A stretch of 64,000 nt of DNA from DAOTWA01 sp034435955 (GTDB lineage: Bacteria > Chloroflexota > Anaerolineae > Anaerolineales > Anaerolineaceae), in the NCBI GenBank assembly GCA_034435955.1, contig DAOTWA010000007.1, positions 1 through 64,000 on the forward strand, read 5' to 3'. Below the pieces are notes generated by a model. It did not search any database, was not told the DNA's origin, and saw only the letters and a list, made by a program, of their open reading frames with translations. The position numbers and the translations under genes are program-made. Shown piece after piece: positions 33,943-43,315 of the stretch; within the stretch, counting starts at the first letter, position 1, and each line of letters opens with the position of its first letter.

Positions 33943-36244
33943 TCATCTCTCCCGCATAGATTTGGTTTTGTGAGATATTAGCTTCGATTTCGATCAGGCG
34001 CAATTCCGCCAAAGACATTATAAAGGCCAAAGTGGATTCGGCACCTTGATTCTGGTTGACGCGGTCGGGGTGAAGACCATCATGGCACCCGCCATTCGAC
34101 GGGTTATACAGGGGCAGATTGAGGTCATTCCAACCCAGGAACCATTCGAAAGCCAGATGAGCTTCTTTATATAAACGGGGCTCTCCGGTAATTCGATACG
34201 CGTCCAGGCAAGCAGAGATCGTTTCCTGAGCTTCAACAGGTTGTTGGTCAAATCGGGCTCGTTCCCCGCCGCGTTTGTAGAACCCATTCGTTCCAATCGG
34301 TACGAAATAATCGGTTCCCGGCCGTTGAATACGCAGCAACCAGTTGAGAGCGTTCAAGCCCACGTCCAACATGTCTGTTGATGAAATGGTCGCGCCAGCC
34401 CGGATCAACGCACGAGGCAGGATTGCATTGCAATAGGTCAACCGATCTTCAAACCAGAGCCAATCCTCTCCATGATTGTCTTGATACAAATTCATGAGTC
34501 TGTAAGCGAGTTGTTCTAAAGTCTGGCGGGCTTTCCTATCGCCGGGGAAACGACGCAAATATTCATCCAAACCGACGATCGCATATGACCAGGCGCGGGG
34601 ACTTGTAAATGAGCTGATAACGGGCAGGCCCTGGGTTAATAAATAGGCGGCGTTGGCCTGCAATTGATCCGAGCTCGACCGGCCTGCGACCGTCCCCAAT
34701 GCATAGATGGCTCGCGCATGGGAATCTTCGGATCCCGCATCCTCTAACCAACGACGATCATAGGCCAGGTTATTGCGAAATCGCTGATTATCAGGGTTAT
34801 AGGCATACCATAAAAATGCCAGGAACCGTTCCGCCAAACCGTTCATGAACGGGGTCTCATTTCCCTGTAAATTAGAAAGAAGGGTAGCAAGGACCAGACC
34901 TCTGGCATTATCGTCGGTCGTATAACCAGAATTGTAATTTGGGGTATTGTAGATTGCATGCTGAAGAATGCCAGTATCATCGGTCAGGAGAAGCAGGTGG
35001 TCGAGTTTAATGGCTGGCAGGTCTTTAGGTCGTTTTTCTAGTGTTTTTGTAATAAAGGTCTTGTGGGCTGCGCGGCTGCGCTCCAGGCGGGCGAGCTCAT
35101 AGCTTTTCCAATACTGCCTGGCGACCTGTTTCCATATCATTGTGCGGCCATATTGATAGGCCCGCTTGCGCATAGCATGCCGCTCCGTTTCATTTTCCAA
35201 TAGCCAGTTGATCTTATCGGCAATGGCATCGGCGTCCCGAAAAGGAACGAGCAATCCGCGTCCATCGGCGAGAAGCTCTTGAGCATGCCAATACGGGGTA
35301 GAGATGATGGCCTTTCCTGCGCCCAGCGCATAAGACAGGGTACCGGAAGTGATCTGCTCCTGGTTAAGGTAGGGGGTTATGTAAATGTCGGCTGCGCCGA
35401 TGAATTCGATCAGTTCTTTCGATGAGACAAAACGGTTGTGGAAAATCACGTAATCTTCAACGTTATTCACTTCAGCCAGATGCTGCAACGACAAGCGATA
35501 GATTTCATTGTCATGGCGGATGACATGAGGGTGTGTGGCTCCCAGAACAACATAACAGACGTTGGGATGACGCTTGACCACCCTGGGTAGCGCCTGGATA
35601 ACATATTCGATGCCCTTATTGGGATTTATCAGGCCAAAGGTCAAAATCGTCTGTTTGCCCTCTAATCCGAATTGATCTTTGTAATAATTCGGATCGACGA
35701 ACGGGATATCCGGTATGCCGTGCGGGATCAGGTCGATTTTATCGACAGGGATCGCGTAAATTTCGCGCAAGAAATCCACTCCTTTCCGGCTCATGGAGAC
35801 CAAACGGTCGGAAAGTTTAGCGAGCTCGATCATGATCTTACGTTGCGATTCGGTCGGCTGGCGCAAGATTGTATGGAGGGTGGTTATAACCGGCATGCGG
35901 AGTTCACGCAACAAAGCCAGGATATAATTGCCATCCTGTCCGCCGAATATGCCAAATTCGTGTTGGAGAAAGACGGCATCGACCTGATTGACGTTAAGAA
36001 AATCCGCTGCGGTTCGATAGGCGGAGAGATCATTGTCCGGGATCTCGAACCTGACCCTTTCCGGATAGGAATATCCCTGTTCGTTATCATTCATGGCCAA
36101 AGCGAGCACTTCCCGGTGGGGGAACTCAGCAGCCAAAGTATCACATAGATCAGCGGTAAATGTGGCGATACCACACTGGCGCGGGACATAGTTCCCGATC
36201 ACAGCGATGCGAGCCTCCGGTGAGGCAAATGATGTGATTTCCAT
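33899..36244 (-). CDS. GT4 glycosyltransferase with C-terminal helical glycosidase-like domain
   Basis: A 781-residue cytoplasmic protein from the ATG at 36244 (MEITSFASPEARIAVIG). Residues to about 390 are a GT-B family 4 transferase: YVPRQCGIATFTADLCDTL, VFLQHEFGIFGG, FGLINPNKGIEYVIQALP, and NQEQITSGTLSYALGAGK near the donor site. From about 415 a second part (LLLTDDTGILQHAIYNTPN, YTTDDNARGLV, WLEDAGSEDSHARAIYALG, GWNDLNLPLYNPSNGGCHDGL) looks like an (alpha/alpha)6 barrel as in glycosidases. Both domains acting on one glycan is likely. The sequence is noticeably AT-richer than neighbouring genes, which suggests transfer. It overlaps the GH130 gene. Confidence 0.85.
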   Translation of the reverse strand: MEITSFASPEARIAVIGNYVPRQCGIATFTADLCDTLAAEFPHREVLALAMNDNEQGYSYPERVRFEIPDNDLSAYRTAADFLNVNQVDAVFLQHEFGIFGGQDGNYILALLRELRMPVITTLHTILRQPTESQRKIMIELAKLSDRLVSMSRKGVDFLREIYAIPVDKIDLIPHGIPDIPFVDPNYYKDQFGLEGKQTILTFGLINPNKGIEYVIQALPRVVKRHPNVCYVVLGATHPHVIRHDNEIYRLSLQHLAEVNNVEDYVIFHNRFVSSKELIEFIGAADIYITPYLNQEQITSGTLSYALGAGKAIISTPYWHAQELLADGRGLLVPFRDADAIADKINWLLENETERHAMRKRAYQYGRTMIWKQVARQYWKSYELARLERSRAAHKTFITKTLEKRPKDLPAIKLDHLLLLTDDTGILQHAIYNTPNYNSGYTTDDNARGLVLATLLSNLQGNETPFMNGLAERFLAFLWYAYNPDNQRFRNNLAYDRRWLEDAGSEDSHARAIYALGTVAGRSSSDQLQANAAYLLTQGLPVISSFTSPRAWSYAIVGLDEYLRRFPGDRKARQTLEQLAYRLMNLYQDNHGEDWLWFEDRLTYCNAILPRALIRAGATISSTDMLDVGLNALNWLLRIQRPGTDYFVPIGTNGFYKRGGERARFDQQPVEAQETISACLDAYRITGEPRLYKEAHLAFEWFLGWNDLNLPLYNPSNGGCHDGLHPDRVNQNQGAESTLAFIMSLAELRLIEIEANISQNQIYAGEMNEIKTSNAVPSSSE

Positions 36245-36357
36245 CCTTACCACTCTCCCTAATCCGTCCAATGTGCATACCCATAGCAACGAAAACGGAA
36301 GGTCTCCATTTCCCAGGCAATGAGATCTGTTTCGCTTATTGCATAACGCTTTGAAAA

Positions 36358-36386
36358 CATGAAGCCGGTTATAAACCGGCTTCATG
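36358..36386 (-). terminator. Terminator of doxX
   Basis: A 13-bp perfect stem (CATGAAGCCGGTT / AACCGGCTTCATG) with a 3-base loop is followed on the minus strand by TTTTC. It lies 18 bases past the doxX stop and separates it from the glycosyltransferase gene, whose own promoter must be in 36245-36357. Confidence 0.8.
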
Positions 36387-36403
36387 GGATGAAACTGTCA
36401 GGG

Positions 36404-36934
36404 CTAGCTCTGGCTCTTTTGGCTCTGAACCTGTTGGGAGGGCTGGCTGGTCAGCAAGCCGATGATGACGCCCACCACAGCAACGGCTGCGGCGATCCAG
36501 AATACCTGCACCGAGGGAATGGGCAGGTTTATCTTCAGAAGGGTGTCAAGGGCATAGCTCCCAGGCCCGTAAAGACCGATGAAGGCCGACAGGAGCAAAG
36601 CCAAAAGAGGATACTCGGCTCCACCGTTTGCGCTCCAAAGACCTTTCGGCGCGTAGATTTTGACGATGGCCATCAGCAATGCACCCAAGATCAGCGCTGC
36701 AGCAATCGGGGTGAGGAAACCGAAAGTCAGACCCAGGCCACCCAACAATTCAACCAAAGCGGCGACCGCAGTCCAGAAGCCGGCGGGCTTAAAACCCAGG
36801 GAGCTCATTCGCTCCTTGGTGGCTTTCCAGCCAAGGCCTCCGAACCAACCGAACAGTTTCTGGGCACCATGACCGATGAAAAGCAGCCCTAAGACGATGC
36901 GAAGGATTGCGAGACCATACTCATATGCGAGCAT
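36404..36934 (-). CDS. DoxX-family membrane protein
   Basis: A 176-residue integral membrane protein with about four to five helices. LAILRIVLGLLFIGHGAQKLFGWFGG is the DoxX signature (start of the family, positions 7-32), and GFWTAVAALVELLGGLGLTFG is the second conserved region. The C-terminal tail is Gln/Ser-rich. DoxX proteins are small quinone-related or oxidative-stress-linked membrane subunits, often of unknown role. It has an excellent AAGGAGGTGATGATCT before the ATG and a dedicated terminator, so it is probably a single-gene unit. Confidence 0.88.
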   Translation of the reverse strand: MLAYEYGLAILRIVLGLLFIGHGAQKLFGWFGGLGWKATKERMSSLGFKPAGFWTAVAALVELLGGLGLTFGFLTPIAAALILGALLMAIVKIYAPKGLWSANGGAEYPLLALLLSAFIGLYGPGSYALDTLLKINLPIPSVQVFWIAAAVAVVGVIIGLLTSQPSQQVQSQKSQS

Positions 36935-37161
36935 AGATCATCACCTCCTTATTAATTCGTCTTTTTCAAATTTAATTAAGCACGCTTTGTTAAAAAAACG
37001 AAAGAAAGACATATGAAAAAGATATACAAGAACGACGATGTTCAGATCTTATCTCCCATTTCAGCGGAATTGCCGACAGGCATACGCTTCCGATTTGCGC
37101 TTTCCGCGGGACGGCATAAAATGGGATGAAGCGCTTTAACGAAAGAGGAGGCAAATTGCTG

Positions 37162-37671
37162 ATGGCGGCTCACCTACTTGTCGAGCAACTGCGTTTCGCG
37201 CGCAGCGAGTTCAAGCGTGGTCTGGAAGGGGTATCGGAGGAAGATGCGGTCAAGCGCCTCGGGCCGATGAACTGCATCTCCTGGATAGTGGGTCACATGG
37301 CCAACCAGGAGACGCGCTACTGGCTGCTCTTCGCCCAGAAGCAGGAACTGCACCCCGAGCTCAAGGCGCTGGTCGGTTATGGGAGTCCGGCGAGTACGCC
37401 GCCGCTGACCGAAATGTGGGCGGCCTGGGAAGAGATCACCCAGGCTGCCGACCGCTACCTGGATACCCTCACCCCCCAAACAATGGTGACGTTCTTCGAA
37501 CGGAATGGTCGCCGGATCAGTGAAAATGTGGGCACGCTGCTGCTGCGTACGATCTACCACTACTGGTATCACACCGGAGAGGCGGCCGCGATCCGCCAAC
37601 TGCTGGGACACACGAACCTGCCAGAGTTCGTCGGCGACATGGCGGCATATATGTACCATCCCGAAGATTGA
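37162..37671 (+). CDS. DinB-family protein
   Basis: A four-helix DinB/YfiT-like protein of about 169 residues from MAAHLLVEQLRF. It has three histidines at the expected metal positions: ISWIVGHMANQE, the IYHYWYHTGEAAAIRQLLG region and its adjacent histidines. The family includes thiol-S-transferases (bacillithiol, mycothiol) and many proteins of unknown role. GAGGAGG lies 10 bases before this ATG; a TTG 6 bases earlier is also possible. It begins a plus-strand run with the GNAT, ligase and ACP genes, separated by 48 bases from the next. Confidence 0.8.
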   Translation: MAAHLLVEQLRFARSEFKRGLEGVSEEDAVKRLGPMNCISWIVGHMANQETRYWLLFAQKQELHPELKALVGYGSPASTPPLTEMWAAWEEITQAADRYLDTLTPQTMVTFFERNGRRISENVGTLLLRTIYHYWYHTGEAAAIRQLLGHTNLPEFVGDMAAYMYHPED

Positions 37672-37719
37672 GCCAATCGGCAACCAGAACCAGATCGCGA
37701 CAAGCGAATGGAGAGGGCG

Positions 37720-38859
37720 ATGGAGGATTCCATACAGGTCAGGCCGGTGGTCACACGCAAAGAACGCTACGAATTCGTGCGTTTTCCCTGGAAAGTGTAC
37801 AAAAACGATCCGAACTGGGTGCCGCCGCTCATCGGGGATATGATGGACATGCTGGATCCGGCCAAAGGGGGGTTTTACAAGCGGGCGGAGATCGCGCTTT
37901 TCATGGCTTACCGCGGGAATGAATTGGCGGGGACAATCGCTGCATTTGTGGATCGAAACGTCGTCGAACATACCGGTAAGAAAATTGGCGGTTTTGGATT
38001 CTTCGAGGTGCTGGAAGATTACGAGGTGGCCAGGCATCTTCTGGATGCTGCCTGCGAGTGGCTACGCTCACGGGGCATGGAAATGATGCGGGGGCCAACC
38101 AACTTCGGCGAAAATGATCAACCAGGAGTTTTGGTAGCGGGAGCCGACTGCCCGCCGGTGATGCTCGAAGCGCACACGCCGCTTTACTACAAGGATTTTC
38201 TCGAGCGCTACGGCATGGAGAAAGATCACGATCTGTATGCCTGGCGGGCTTTCCGCGAGCAGATCGGCGATGAGCTGGGAAAAATCCCCAGCGAACTGCT
38301 CGAGGTGGCGGATGTAGGCAGGCGAGCAGTCAATGTAACCATTAGGAAGCTGGATATGAAGCGCTGGGATGAGGAGGTCAAGACCGCTCATTTTCTTTTC
38401 AACGCCACCCTCAATCACCTGCCCGACTTCGTACCCATGCCGGAAGAAGATTTCATCAGCATGGCGAACCGCCTCAAACTGTTCATCGATCCAGACCTGG
38501 CGCTGTTCGCCGAAGCGGCCGGCAAACCGATCGGATTCTGCATTGCCTTTCCAGATATCAACCGTGTGCTGATCCACCTGAACGGGCGTCTATTCCCCTT
38601 CAACTGGCTGCGCATCCGCGGACTGGTGCGCAAGGTGGACGTAATCACCTTCAAACTGATGGGTGTGCTGGAGGAGTACCGACGGCGAGGGATCGATGCC
38701 TTGCTCTATCTAGAGACGCTAAAGGCGTTCTATCAAAAGGGTTACGCCTGGCTAGACGGTTCCGTGACCTCGGAGTACAACCCGGCGGTGAATTTGATCG
38801 CTTACCGGCTGGGAGCAGAGCGCTACAAGCATTACCGTATCTATAAAATGGTGTTGTAA
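37720..38859 (+). CDS. GNAT-fold N-acetyltransferase-like protein
   Basis: A protein of about 379 residues. An alternative ATG at 37708 would add four residues; the chosen start has GGAG six bases before it. The early FVRFPWKVYKNDPNWVPPL, MRGPTNFGENDQPGVLVAG and the late ITFKLMGVLEEYRRRGIDALLYLETLKA belong to the GNAT-like family once called 'GTNN' or conserved N-acetyltransferase; the RRRGIDALL stretch resembles the acetyl-CoA pyrophosphate loop. It probably contains two GNAT modules. The substrate is unknown. The AMP-ligase gene begins 30 bases downstream and an acyl carrier protein follows, so acyl transfer from carrier protein or CoA to an amine is a reasonable guess. Confidence 0.7.
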   Translation: MEDSIQVRPVVTRKERYEFVRFPWKVYKNDPNWVPPLIGDMMDMLDPAKGGFYKRAEIALFMAYRGNELAGTIAAFVDRNVVEHTGKKIGGFGFFEVLEDYEVARHLLDAACEWLRSRGMEMMRGPTNFGENDQPGVLVAGADCPPVMLEAHTPLYYKDFLERYGMEKDHDLYAWRAFREQIGDELGKIPSELLEVADVGRRAVNVTIRKLDMKRWDEEVKTAHFLFNATLNHLPDFVPMPEEDFISMANRLKLFIDPDLALFAEAAGKPIGFCIAFPDINRVLIHLNGRLFPFNWLRIRGLVRKVDVITFKLMGVLEEYRRRGIDALLYLETLKAFYQKGYAWLDGSVTSEYNPAVNLIAYRLGAERYKHYRIYKMVL

Positions 38860-38889
38860 CAAGCGAGCAACTGGAAGGAAAACGGGGAG

Positions 38890-40524
38890 ATGCTGAGTAC
38901 GCAGATGACACTGGCGCAGGCGTTCTTTTCGGTGGCGGATGAGCGGCCCCGACAGGAAGCGCTGGTGTGCGGCGAACAGCGGGTGACCTACGGAGAGCTG
39001 GCGGGCCGCGTGCGCGCTCTGGCGGCGGGCCTGGCGTCATTTGGCCTGCACAAAGGGGATGTCATCGCCATGCAGCTCTCGCCAGGACCTGAATACGTGT
39101 GTACGTTTTTCGCGGCTGCACAATTGGGCCTGGTAGTCGTACCGCTCAACACACAATTACGGGCGCGAACGCTTTCCGAGGTGCTGGTCGATTGTACACC
39201 GGCCGCCATGGTCGCCGAGAGCGCGCCTGAAGCTGGTGTGCTCGAGCAAGTAGCCGGTTTCCGGCACCTGATCCTGGCCGGGGAGAGCCAGGATCGCGCT
39301 CACTGGCTCGAGGAGGTGATTGCCATTGGACGCGGATTGCCGGAACCGAGCGTAGACGTCAGGCCGGAAGATTTAATGGCTTTGCTGTACACATCCGGGA
39401 CGACCGGCGCGCCCAAAGGTACCATGCACAGCCACCGCAGCCTGATTGCTCCCGTGGTGGCCAGCCTTAAAATCCGCGAACTGTGGATGCGGAATCCCAG
39501 TCTAAAGATGGTTGGCGAGACTGCAAAGGTGCTGGCGCGCTACCGCACCAGGTTGCTGAGGGTGATCGGCAAGCCGCAGACCTTTCTCTCGACCGCGCCA
39601 TGGCACACGATCACCGGGTTGGAGGTCATGTTCCAGGGCATGTTAATGGGCGATCGGATGGTGGTGATGCGGCGGTTCCACCCCCGTGAGGCGCTCGAGC
39701 TGATCGAACGGGAGAAGGTAACCATCCTTGTGGCGGTGCCGGTCGCGTATCAGCTCATGCTGGCATTGGAGAATTTTGACCGATACGATCTGTCTTCATT
39801 GCTGATCTGCGGAACAGGCGCAGCGCCCTGTCCGCCCGAGCTGGCGCGTCAGATTCGCACCCGCTTCGGCTGCGCAGTGCATATTGGTTTTGGCATGACC
39901 GAAACGGCCGGGGGGATGGCCGTACCCAGCATTGGCGATTCGGATGAGCATCAGATCGCCACCGTCGGAAAGCCGCTACCCGGGATCGAGATAAAGATCG
40001 TTGACGAGCAGCGCCGTGAACTGCCTCGCGGGCAGGTAGGCGAAATCGCCTTCCGGGGCGACAGCGTCATGCTGGGTTACTATCATGCGCCGGAGGCGAC
40101 CGCACAGGTGGTAGACGAGGAGGGATGGTATTACACTGGTGATCTGGGAATGATCGACGAGCAAGGATATCTGCGCATCGTTGGGCGCAAGAAGGATATG
40201 ATCATCCGCGCCGGGCAAAATGTCTACCCGGGCGAGATCGAGGCATACCTGGACGCGCACCCTAAGATTCTCGAGTCGGCCGTGGTCGGAGTCCCATCGG
40301 CGTTGGAGGGAGAAGCGGTGTGGGCGTTCATCCGGCTTAAGGAGGGCCAAACCATGACGGCGGGCGAGGTATTGGAATACTGCCGCGCCGAACTCGAAGC
40401 GTATAAGATCCCGGCAGAGGTGCGATTCGTGGACGATTTTCCGCGCACCGAAAACGGCAAGCCGCAAAAGTACCGCCTCCGAGAGGAGGCCATTCAGGAG
40501 ATGGAGGAGGGAAGAAACCGATGA
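38890..40524 (+). CDS. AMP-forming acyl-CoA/acyl-ACP ligase
   Basis: A 544-residue adenylate-forming enzyme that activates a carboxylic acid as acyl-AMP and passes it to a thiol. A3 motif LLYTSGTTGAPKGTMHSH, A5-like GFGMTETAGG, A7 YYTGDLGMIDEQGYLRIVGR, A8 GRKKDMIIRAGQNVYPGEIE and the final catalytic lysine in TENGKPQKYRLR are all present. It resembles long-chain or medium-chain fatty acid ligases. The gene directly overlaps the acyl carrier protein gene (ATGA), so the carrier's phosphopantetheine may be the acceptor rather than CoA. Confidence 0.9.
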   Translation: MLSTQMTLAQAFFSVADERPRQEALVCGEQRVTYGELAGRVRALAAGLASFGLHKGDVIAMQLSPGPEYVCTFFAAAQLGLVVVPLNTQLRARTLSEVLVDCTPAAMVAESAPEAGVLEQVAGFRHLILAGESQDRAHWLEEVIAIGRGLPEPSVDVRPEDLMALLYTSGTTGAPKGTMHSHRSLIAPVVASLKIRELWMRNPSLKMVGETAKVLARYRTRLLRVIGKPQTFLSTAPWHTITGLEVMFQGMLMGDRMVVMRRFHPREALELIEREKVTILVAVPVAYQLMLALENFDRYDLSSLLICGTGAAPCPPELARQIRTRFGCAVHIGFGMTETAGGMAVPSIGDSDEHQIATVGKPLPGIEIKIVDEQRRELPRGQVGEIAFRGDSVMLGYYHAPEATAQVVDEEGWYYTGDLGMIDEQGYLRIVGRKKDMIIRAGQNVYPGEIEAYLDAHPKILESAVVGVPSALEGEAVWAFIRLKEGQTMTAGEVLEYCRAELEAYKIPAEVRFVDDFPRTENGKPQKYRLREEAIQEMEEGRNR

Positions 40525-40790
40525 GCGATGCACCTCATGGCGGTCCGGTCACATTCGAGGAATTCCGCCGCTTGCTGGCCGATGAATTGCAAATTGAGGA
40601 GACCCGATTGACACCTGAGGCGTCTTTCCTCACCGACCTGATGGTCGACTCGTTAAAAATGGTGGAGATGATGATGCATATGGAGGAGAAAGGCATCCAT
40701 ATCCCTCTGGAGGCCGCCTGGGATGTGCGCACGGTGAACGACGCATACCGCGTTTATGTAGAGCACGCGGATTCGAAGAAGACCCCATAA
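40521..40790 (+). CDS. Acyl carrier protein
   Basis: An 89-residue acidic carrier protein. The phosphopantetheine attachment site is Ser44 in LMVDSLKMVEMMMHME. Four-helix ACP architecture is evident (FEEFRRLLADELQI, then the DSLK helix, and TVNDAYRVYVEHA). It is longer at both ends than housekeeping AcpP and differs in sequence, so it is a dedicated carrier. Its ATG overlaps the ligase stop by 4 bases, indicating that ligase and carrier act together. It closes the plus-strand operon, facing the minus-strand ComA-like gene across 73 bases with no clear terminator. Confidence 0.9.
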   Translation: MSDAPHGGPVTFEEFRRLLADELQIEETRLTPEASFLTDLMVDSLKMVEMMMHMEEKGIHIPLEAAWDVRTVNDAYRVYVEHADSKKTP

Positions 40791-40863
40791 AGCTGACGGG
40801 GCACGGCGATTCCGCCAGAATTCGGTTCATTGGCTCGCGACCGCGCCCCGATCATGCGCATTT

Positions 40864-41706
40864 CTATTCTTTATAGGTCAATACCCTGCCCCACAGACTC
40901 TTGGTGCCCCAGATTCCTGATCGCAGGCACTCCAACTGAACGATCTGACTGTGGTCAACGAACAGGTTGACCTCGGGGCCGTAATTCTTGACGTACCACG
41001 CGAACACCTCAGGATCGGCGGCTTCGAACATGGGCTTTTCCAGCCCCAGCGCATCGATGATCCTGGCCACCACGTCGGTGCGCCACGCACTGACATTCTC
41101 GGTGATGCCCTCGGATTCGATCATAATCATGTAGGCGCCAGCGTCGATGAAGCGTTTGGCCTGCAGGATGGCCCAGTCGGGGTCGCGGGTGCCTTCGGCC
41201 TTCAGTTCGGATTCAGCGGTGGCGCCGCCGGCGCCAAACTGGATGCCTACTTCCGGCTTGGCTTTCAGGCCGGCTTTTTGTACCTTTTCGACCAGCCTCA
41301 GCCAATCATCGGTGGGCAGGGTGATGAAGCCGGCCGAGACTTCGATGATATCAAAACCCAGTTCCTTGCATTCCTGGATGTACTGGCTGACAGCCTCTGG
41401 ACCGAGGGTGAGCACGTGTTCGATGAATCCGCCGGTAGAGACCAATACGTCGTGCTGGTGGCAGGTGTCGATCAATTGTTTGACCGCCTTACGCGGCATC
41501 AGGCTGAAGGAACCGCCGGCAAATTTGAGCACGTCCACGTAAGCGCCCATAGTCTCTAGAATGTCCTGGAGGTAACGCACGCCCATGGGGGAATAATAGG
41601 GGCCGCGGATTTCAGTGACCCCACGAGTGCGGGGCTTGCTCTGGCGCTGGTTGATGCGCAGGAATGGGAAAGCCCGCTCGTCATCAGGAGACTGTGGCAC
41701 AGACAT
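40864..41706 (-). CDS. Phosphosulfolactate synthase (ComA family)
   Basis: A 280-residue TIM-barrel protein. TRGVTEIRGPYYSPMG, YVDVLKFAGGSFSLMPRK, DVLVSTGGFIEHVL, FDIIEVSAGFITLP and GAYMIMIESEGITENV are the conserved blocks of ComA, which adds sulfite to PEP in the first step of coenzyme M synthesis and, in bacteria such as Bacillus, of sulfolactate formation. AGGAGG precedes the ATG. No comB or comC partner lies next to it; instead it neighbours PrpD-like and citrate synthase genes on the same strand, so its product here is uncertain. Confidence 0.87.
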   Translation of the reverse strand: MSVPQSPDDERAFPFLRINQRQSKPRTRGVTEIRGPYYSPMGVRYLQDILETMGAYVDVLKFAGGSFSLMPRKAVKQLIDTCHQHDVLVSTGGFIEHVLTLGPEAVSQYIQECKELGFDIIEVSAGFITLPTDDWLRLVEKVQKAGLKAKPEVGIQFGAGGATAESELKAEGTRDPDWAILQAKRFIDAGAYMIMIESEGITENVSAWRTDVVARIIDALGLEKPMFEAADPEVFAWYVKNYGPEVNLFVDHSQIVQLECLRSGIWGTKSLWGRVLTYKE

Positions 41707-41773
41707 TTTGATCCTCCTTTGATCGCTTACCAGTATTTCCGTAAGGATATAGCCGTTAGGTTATAAACCCGTT

Positions 41774-43153
41774 CTACACTATGCCGGTTGAACGACTGCG
41801 GCGGGAGAGCAAATGGGTGAGATCAGATACCTGGATGGTTTCCAGGCTGGCGACCGCCGCGGCGATTTCGTCACGGAGATGATCGTCCAGGTGGGCGCGG
41901 CTTAAGCGGTCGAACTTCTCCCGGACGGTGCTCCAGCTCATCGGGCGGGTGACAAAGCCTTCGTAATCGGTCTTCTCCTTGAAGAGCTGACGTCCATCTG
42001 AGAGCGTCACGCGGATGCGGCAGGGCATCTGCTGAGGGAAGCGCTGCGACAGATCGTCGGAAGGCCGAATGGTGACTTTTTGCAACAACGCCTGCACATC
42101 TGCGCGGTGGATGCGCTCGGGCAGGTACTGCTCGGGCATCACCTGGCCATCCAGGATGGCGACGGCGACCATGTAAGGCAGGCTGTGATCGGCCTCTTCC
42201 TTGGTGCGCACGACGCGTTTATCCCCCTCCTCGCCCCCGCCGATGATGTGATAGGCCACGTCGAAAGTTTCGATGTCGATGCTCTCGACATCCCTGGCGT
42301 TAAAAGGGTGCTCGGCCTGGAGTTCCAGGATACCCTCCAGGGTGGCCTGCGAGTGCACCTCAGCGTTGTAGCGTTTGACGATGGTGTGGGTGATGCGTTC
42401 CAGATCCTCCTTTTCCCAATCGAGGGTGAATTGGCCGGCGATGGTTTCCATGAAGCCCTTGTTGCCCTCAAACACTTCGAGGGGAGCGGTGATGCCGCGC
42501 ATAGCCAAGAATGCGGCGTGGGTAGCGCCAAATGCCGTATTGGGATATGCCAGCCCCTTCCAATGGGAAAGGGCCCCGGTGCGGGTCACGCGCAGGGCGT
42601 TGTAGGCTGTGCCGGCGATGGCGACCGCGTTAGCCGTGTGAGAAGCATCCAGGCCCAAGGCCTTAGAGACACCGGCTGCTACGGCATAGGCACCCTGAGT
42701 GGTGTGGTCGAAGCCGCGGGCGCGCACGGGCGCCACGTCGCTCAAACGACACTGCACCTGGTAGGCCACTGCCAGTGCGGTCAACAGGTCGCGTCCACTG
42801 CGGCCGGCGTACTCGGCAGCGGCTAAAACCGCGCCGAGGTTGTCGCTGGGGTGGCAGGTTTCGCCTTTCGCCAGGTAAGAATCGTTGTAATCCAAGTAGC
42901 GCACCAGGGCAGAGTTGTAAAAGGCGGCGCGGTCGGGAGCGGCGCGCCCGCCCCCAATCAGCGTGCAGTGGCCCGCGCCATCGAAGTCCTCGATTTGCTG
43001 GCAGATTATGCGCACCGGCTCACCGTCCAGGGCGCCGAATGCGCAGCCCAAAGCGTCGAGGATGCGGATCTTGGCTTGTATCCGAGCTGCTTCGGAGAGG
43101 TTATCGAATGAAGCCTGCTGAACGAAAAGGGCCAATTTTTCAACAAGGGTCAT
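41774..43153 (-). CDS. MmgE/PrpD-family dehydratase
   Basis: A 459-residue protein of the 2-methylcitrate dehydratase/aconitate decarboxylase family. KIRILDALGCAFGALDG, RYLDYNDSYLAKGETCHPSDNL (the active-site region), GVSKALGLDASHTANAVAIAG, and the lid domain with DQRFP-like SDDLSQRFPQQMPCRI are typical. I chose ATG 43153, with GAGG five bases upstream, over a GTG two codons earlier. Relatives dehydrate 2-methylcitrate or decarboxylate cis-aconitate. Being next to citrate synthase suggests propionate or citrate/itaconate-related chemistry, but the substrate is not shown by sequence. Confidence 0.87.
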   Translation of the reverse strand: MTLVEKLALFVQQASFDNLSEAARIQAKIRILDALGCAFGALDGEPVRIICQQIEDFDGAGHCTLIGGGRAAPDRAAFYNSALVRYLDYNDSYLAKGETCHPSDNLGAVLAAAEYAGRSGRDLLTALAVAYQVQCRLSDVAPVRARGFDHTTQGAYAVAAGVSKALGLDASHTANAVAIAGTAYNALRVTRTGALSHWKGLAYPNTAFGATHAAFLAMRGITAPLEVFEGNKGFMETIAGQFTLDWEKEDLERITHTIVKRYNAEVHSQATLEGILELQAEHPFNARDVESIDIETFDVAYHIIGGGEEGDKRVVRTKEEADHSLPYMVAVAILDGQVMPEQYLPERIHRADVQALLQKVTIRPSDDLSQRFPQQMPCRIRVTLSDGRQLFKEKTDYEGFVTRPMSWSTVREKFDRLSRAHLDDHLRDEIAAAVASLETIQVSDLTHLLSRRSRSTGIV

Positions 43154-43271
43154 AGACACCTCACAAGGCAGGAGCCATTCGACGCGGGGACAACCGCATG
43201 GTTTCCACCGGCGCCGTGAATAGCCGATCTATCGTTTGGGCTAGCCAGACTTTTCGTTAAATTTGCATACT

Positions 43272-43307
43272 CGCCCCAGGAGTGGGAGCGCCCAGTTTCC
43301 TGGGGCG
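43272..43307 (-). terminator. Hairpin downstream of citrate synthase
   Basis: 10-bp arms CGCCCCAGGA (43272-43281) and TCCTGGGGCG (43298-43307) flank a 16-base loop, 9 bases after the citrate synthase stop. On the minus strand the following sequence has only a weak T content. It may terminate or trim the citrate synthase message before the PrpD-like gene. Confidence 0.5.
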
Positions 43308-43315
43308 GGCACGGT

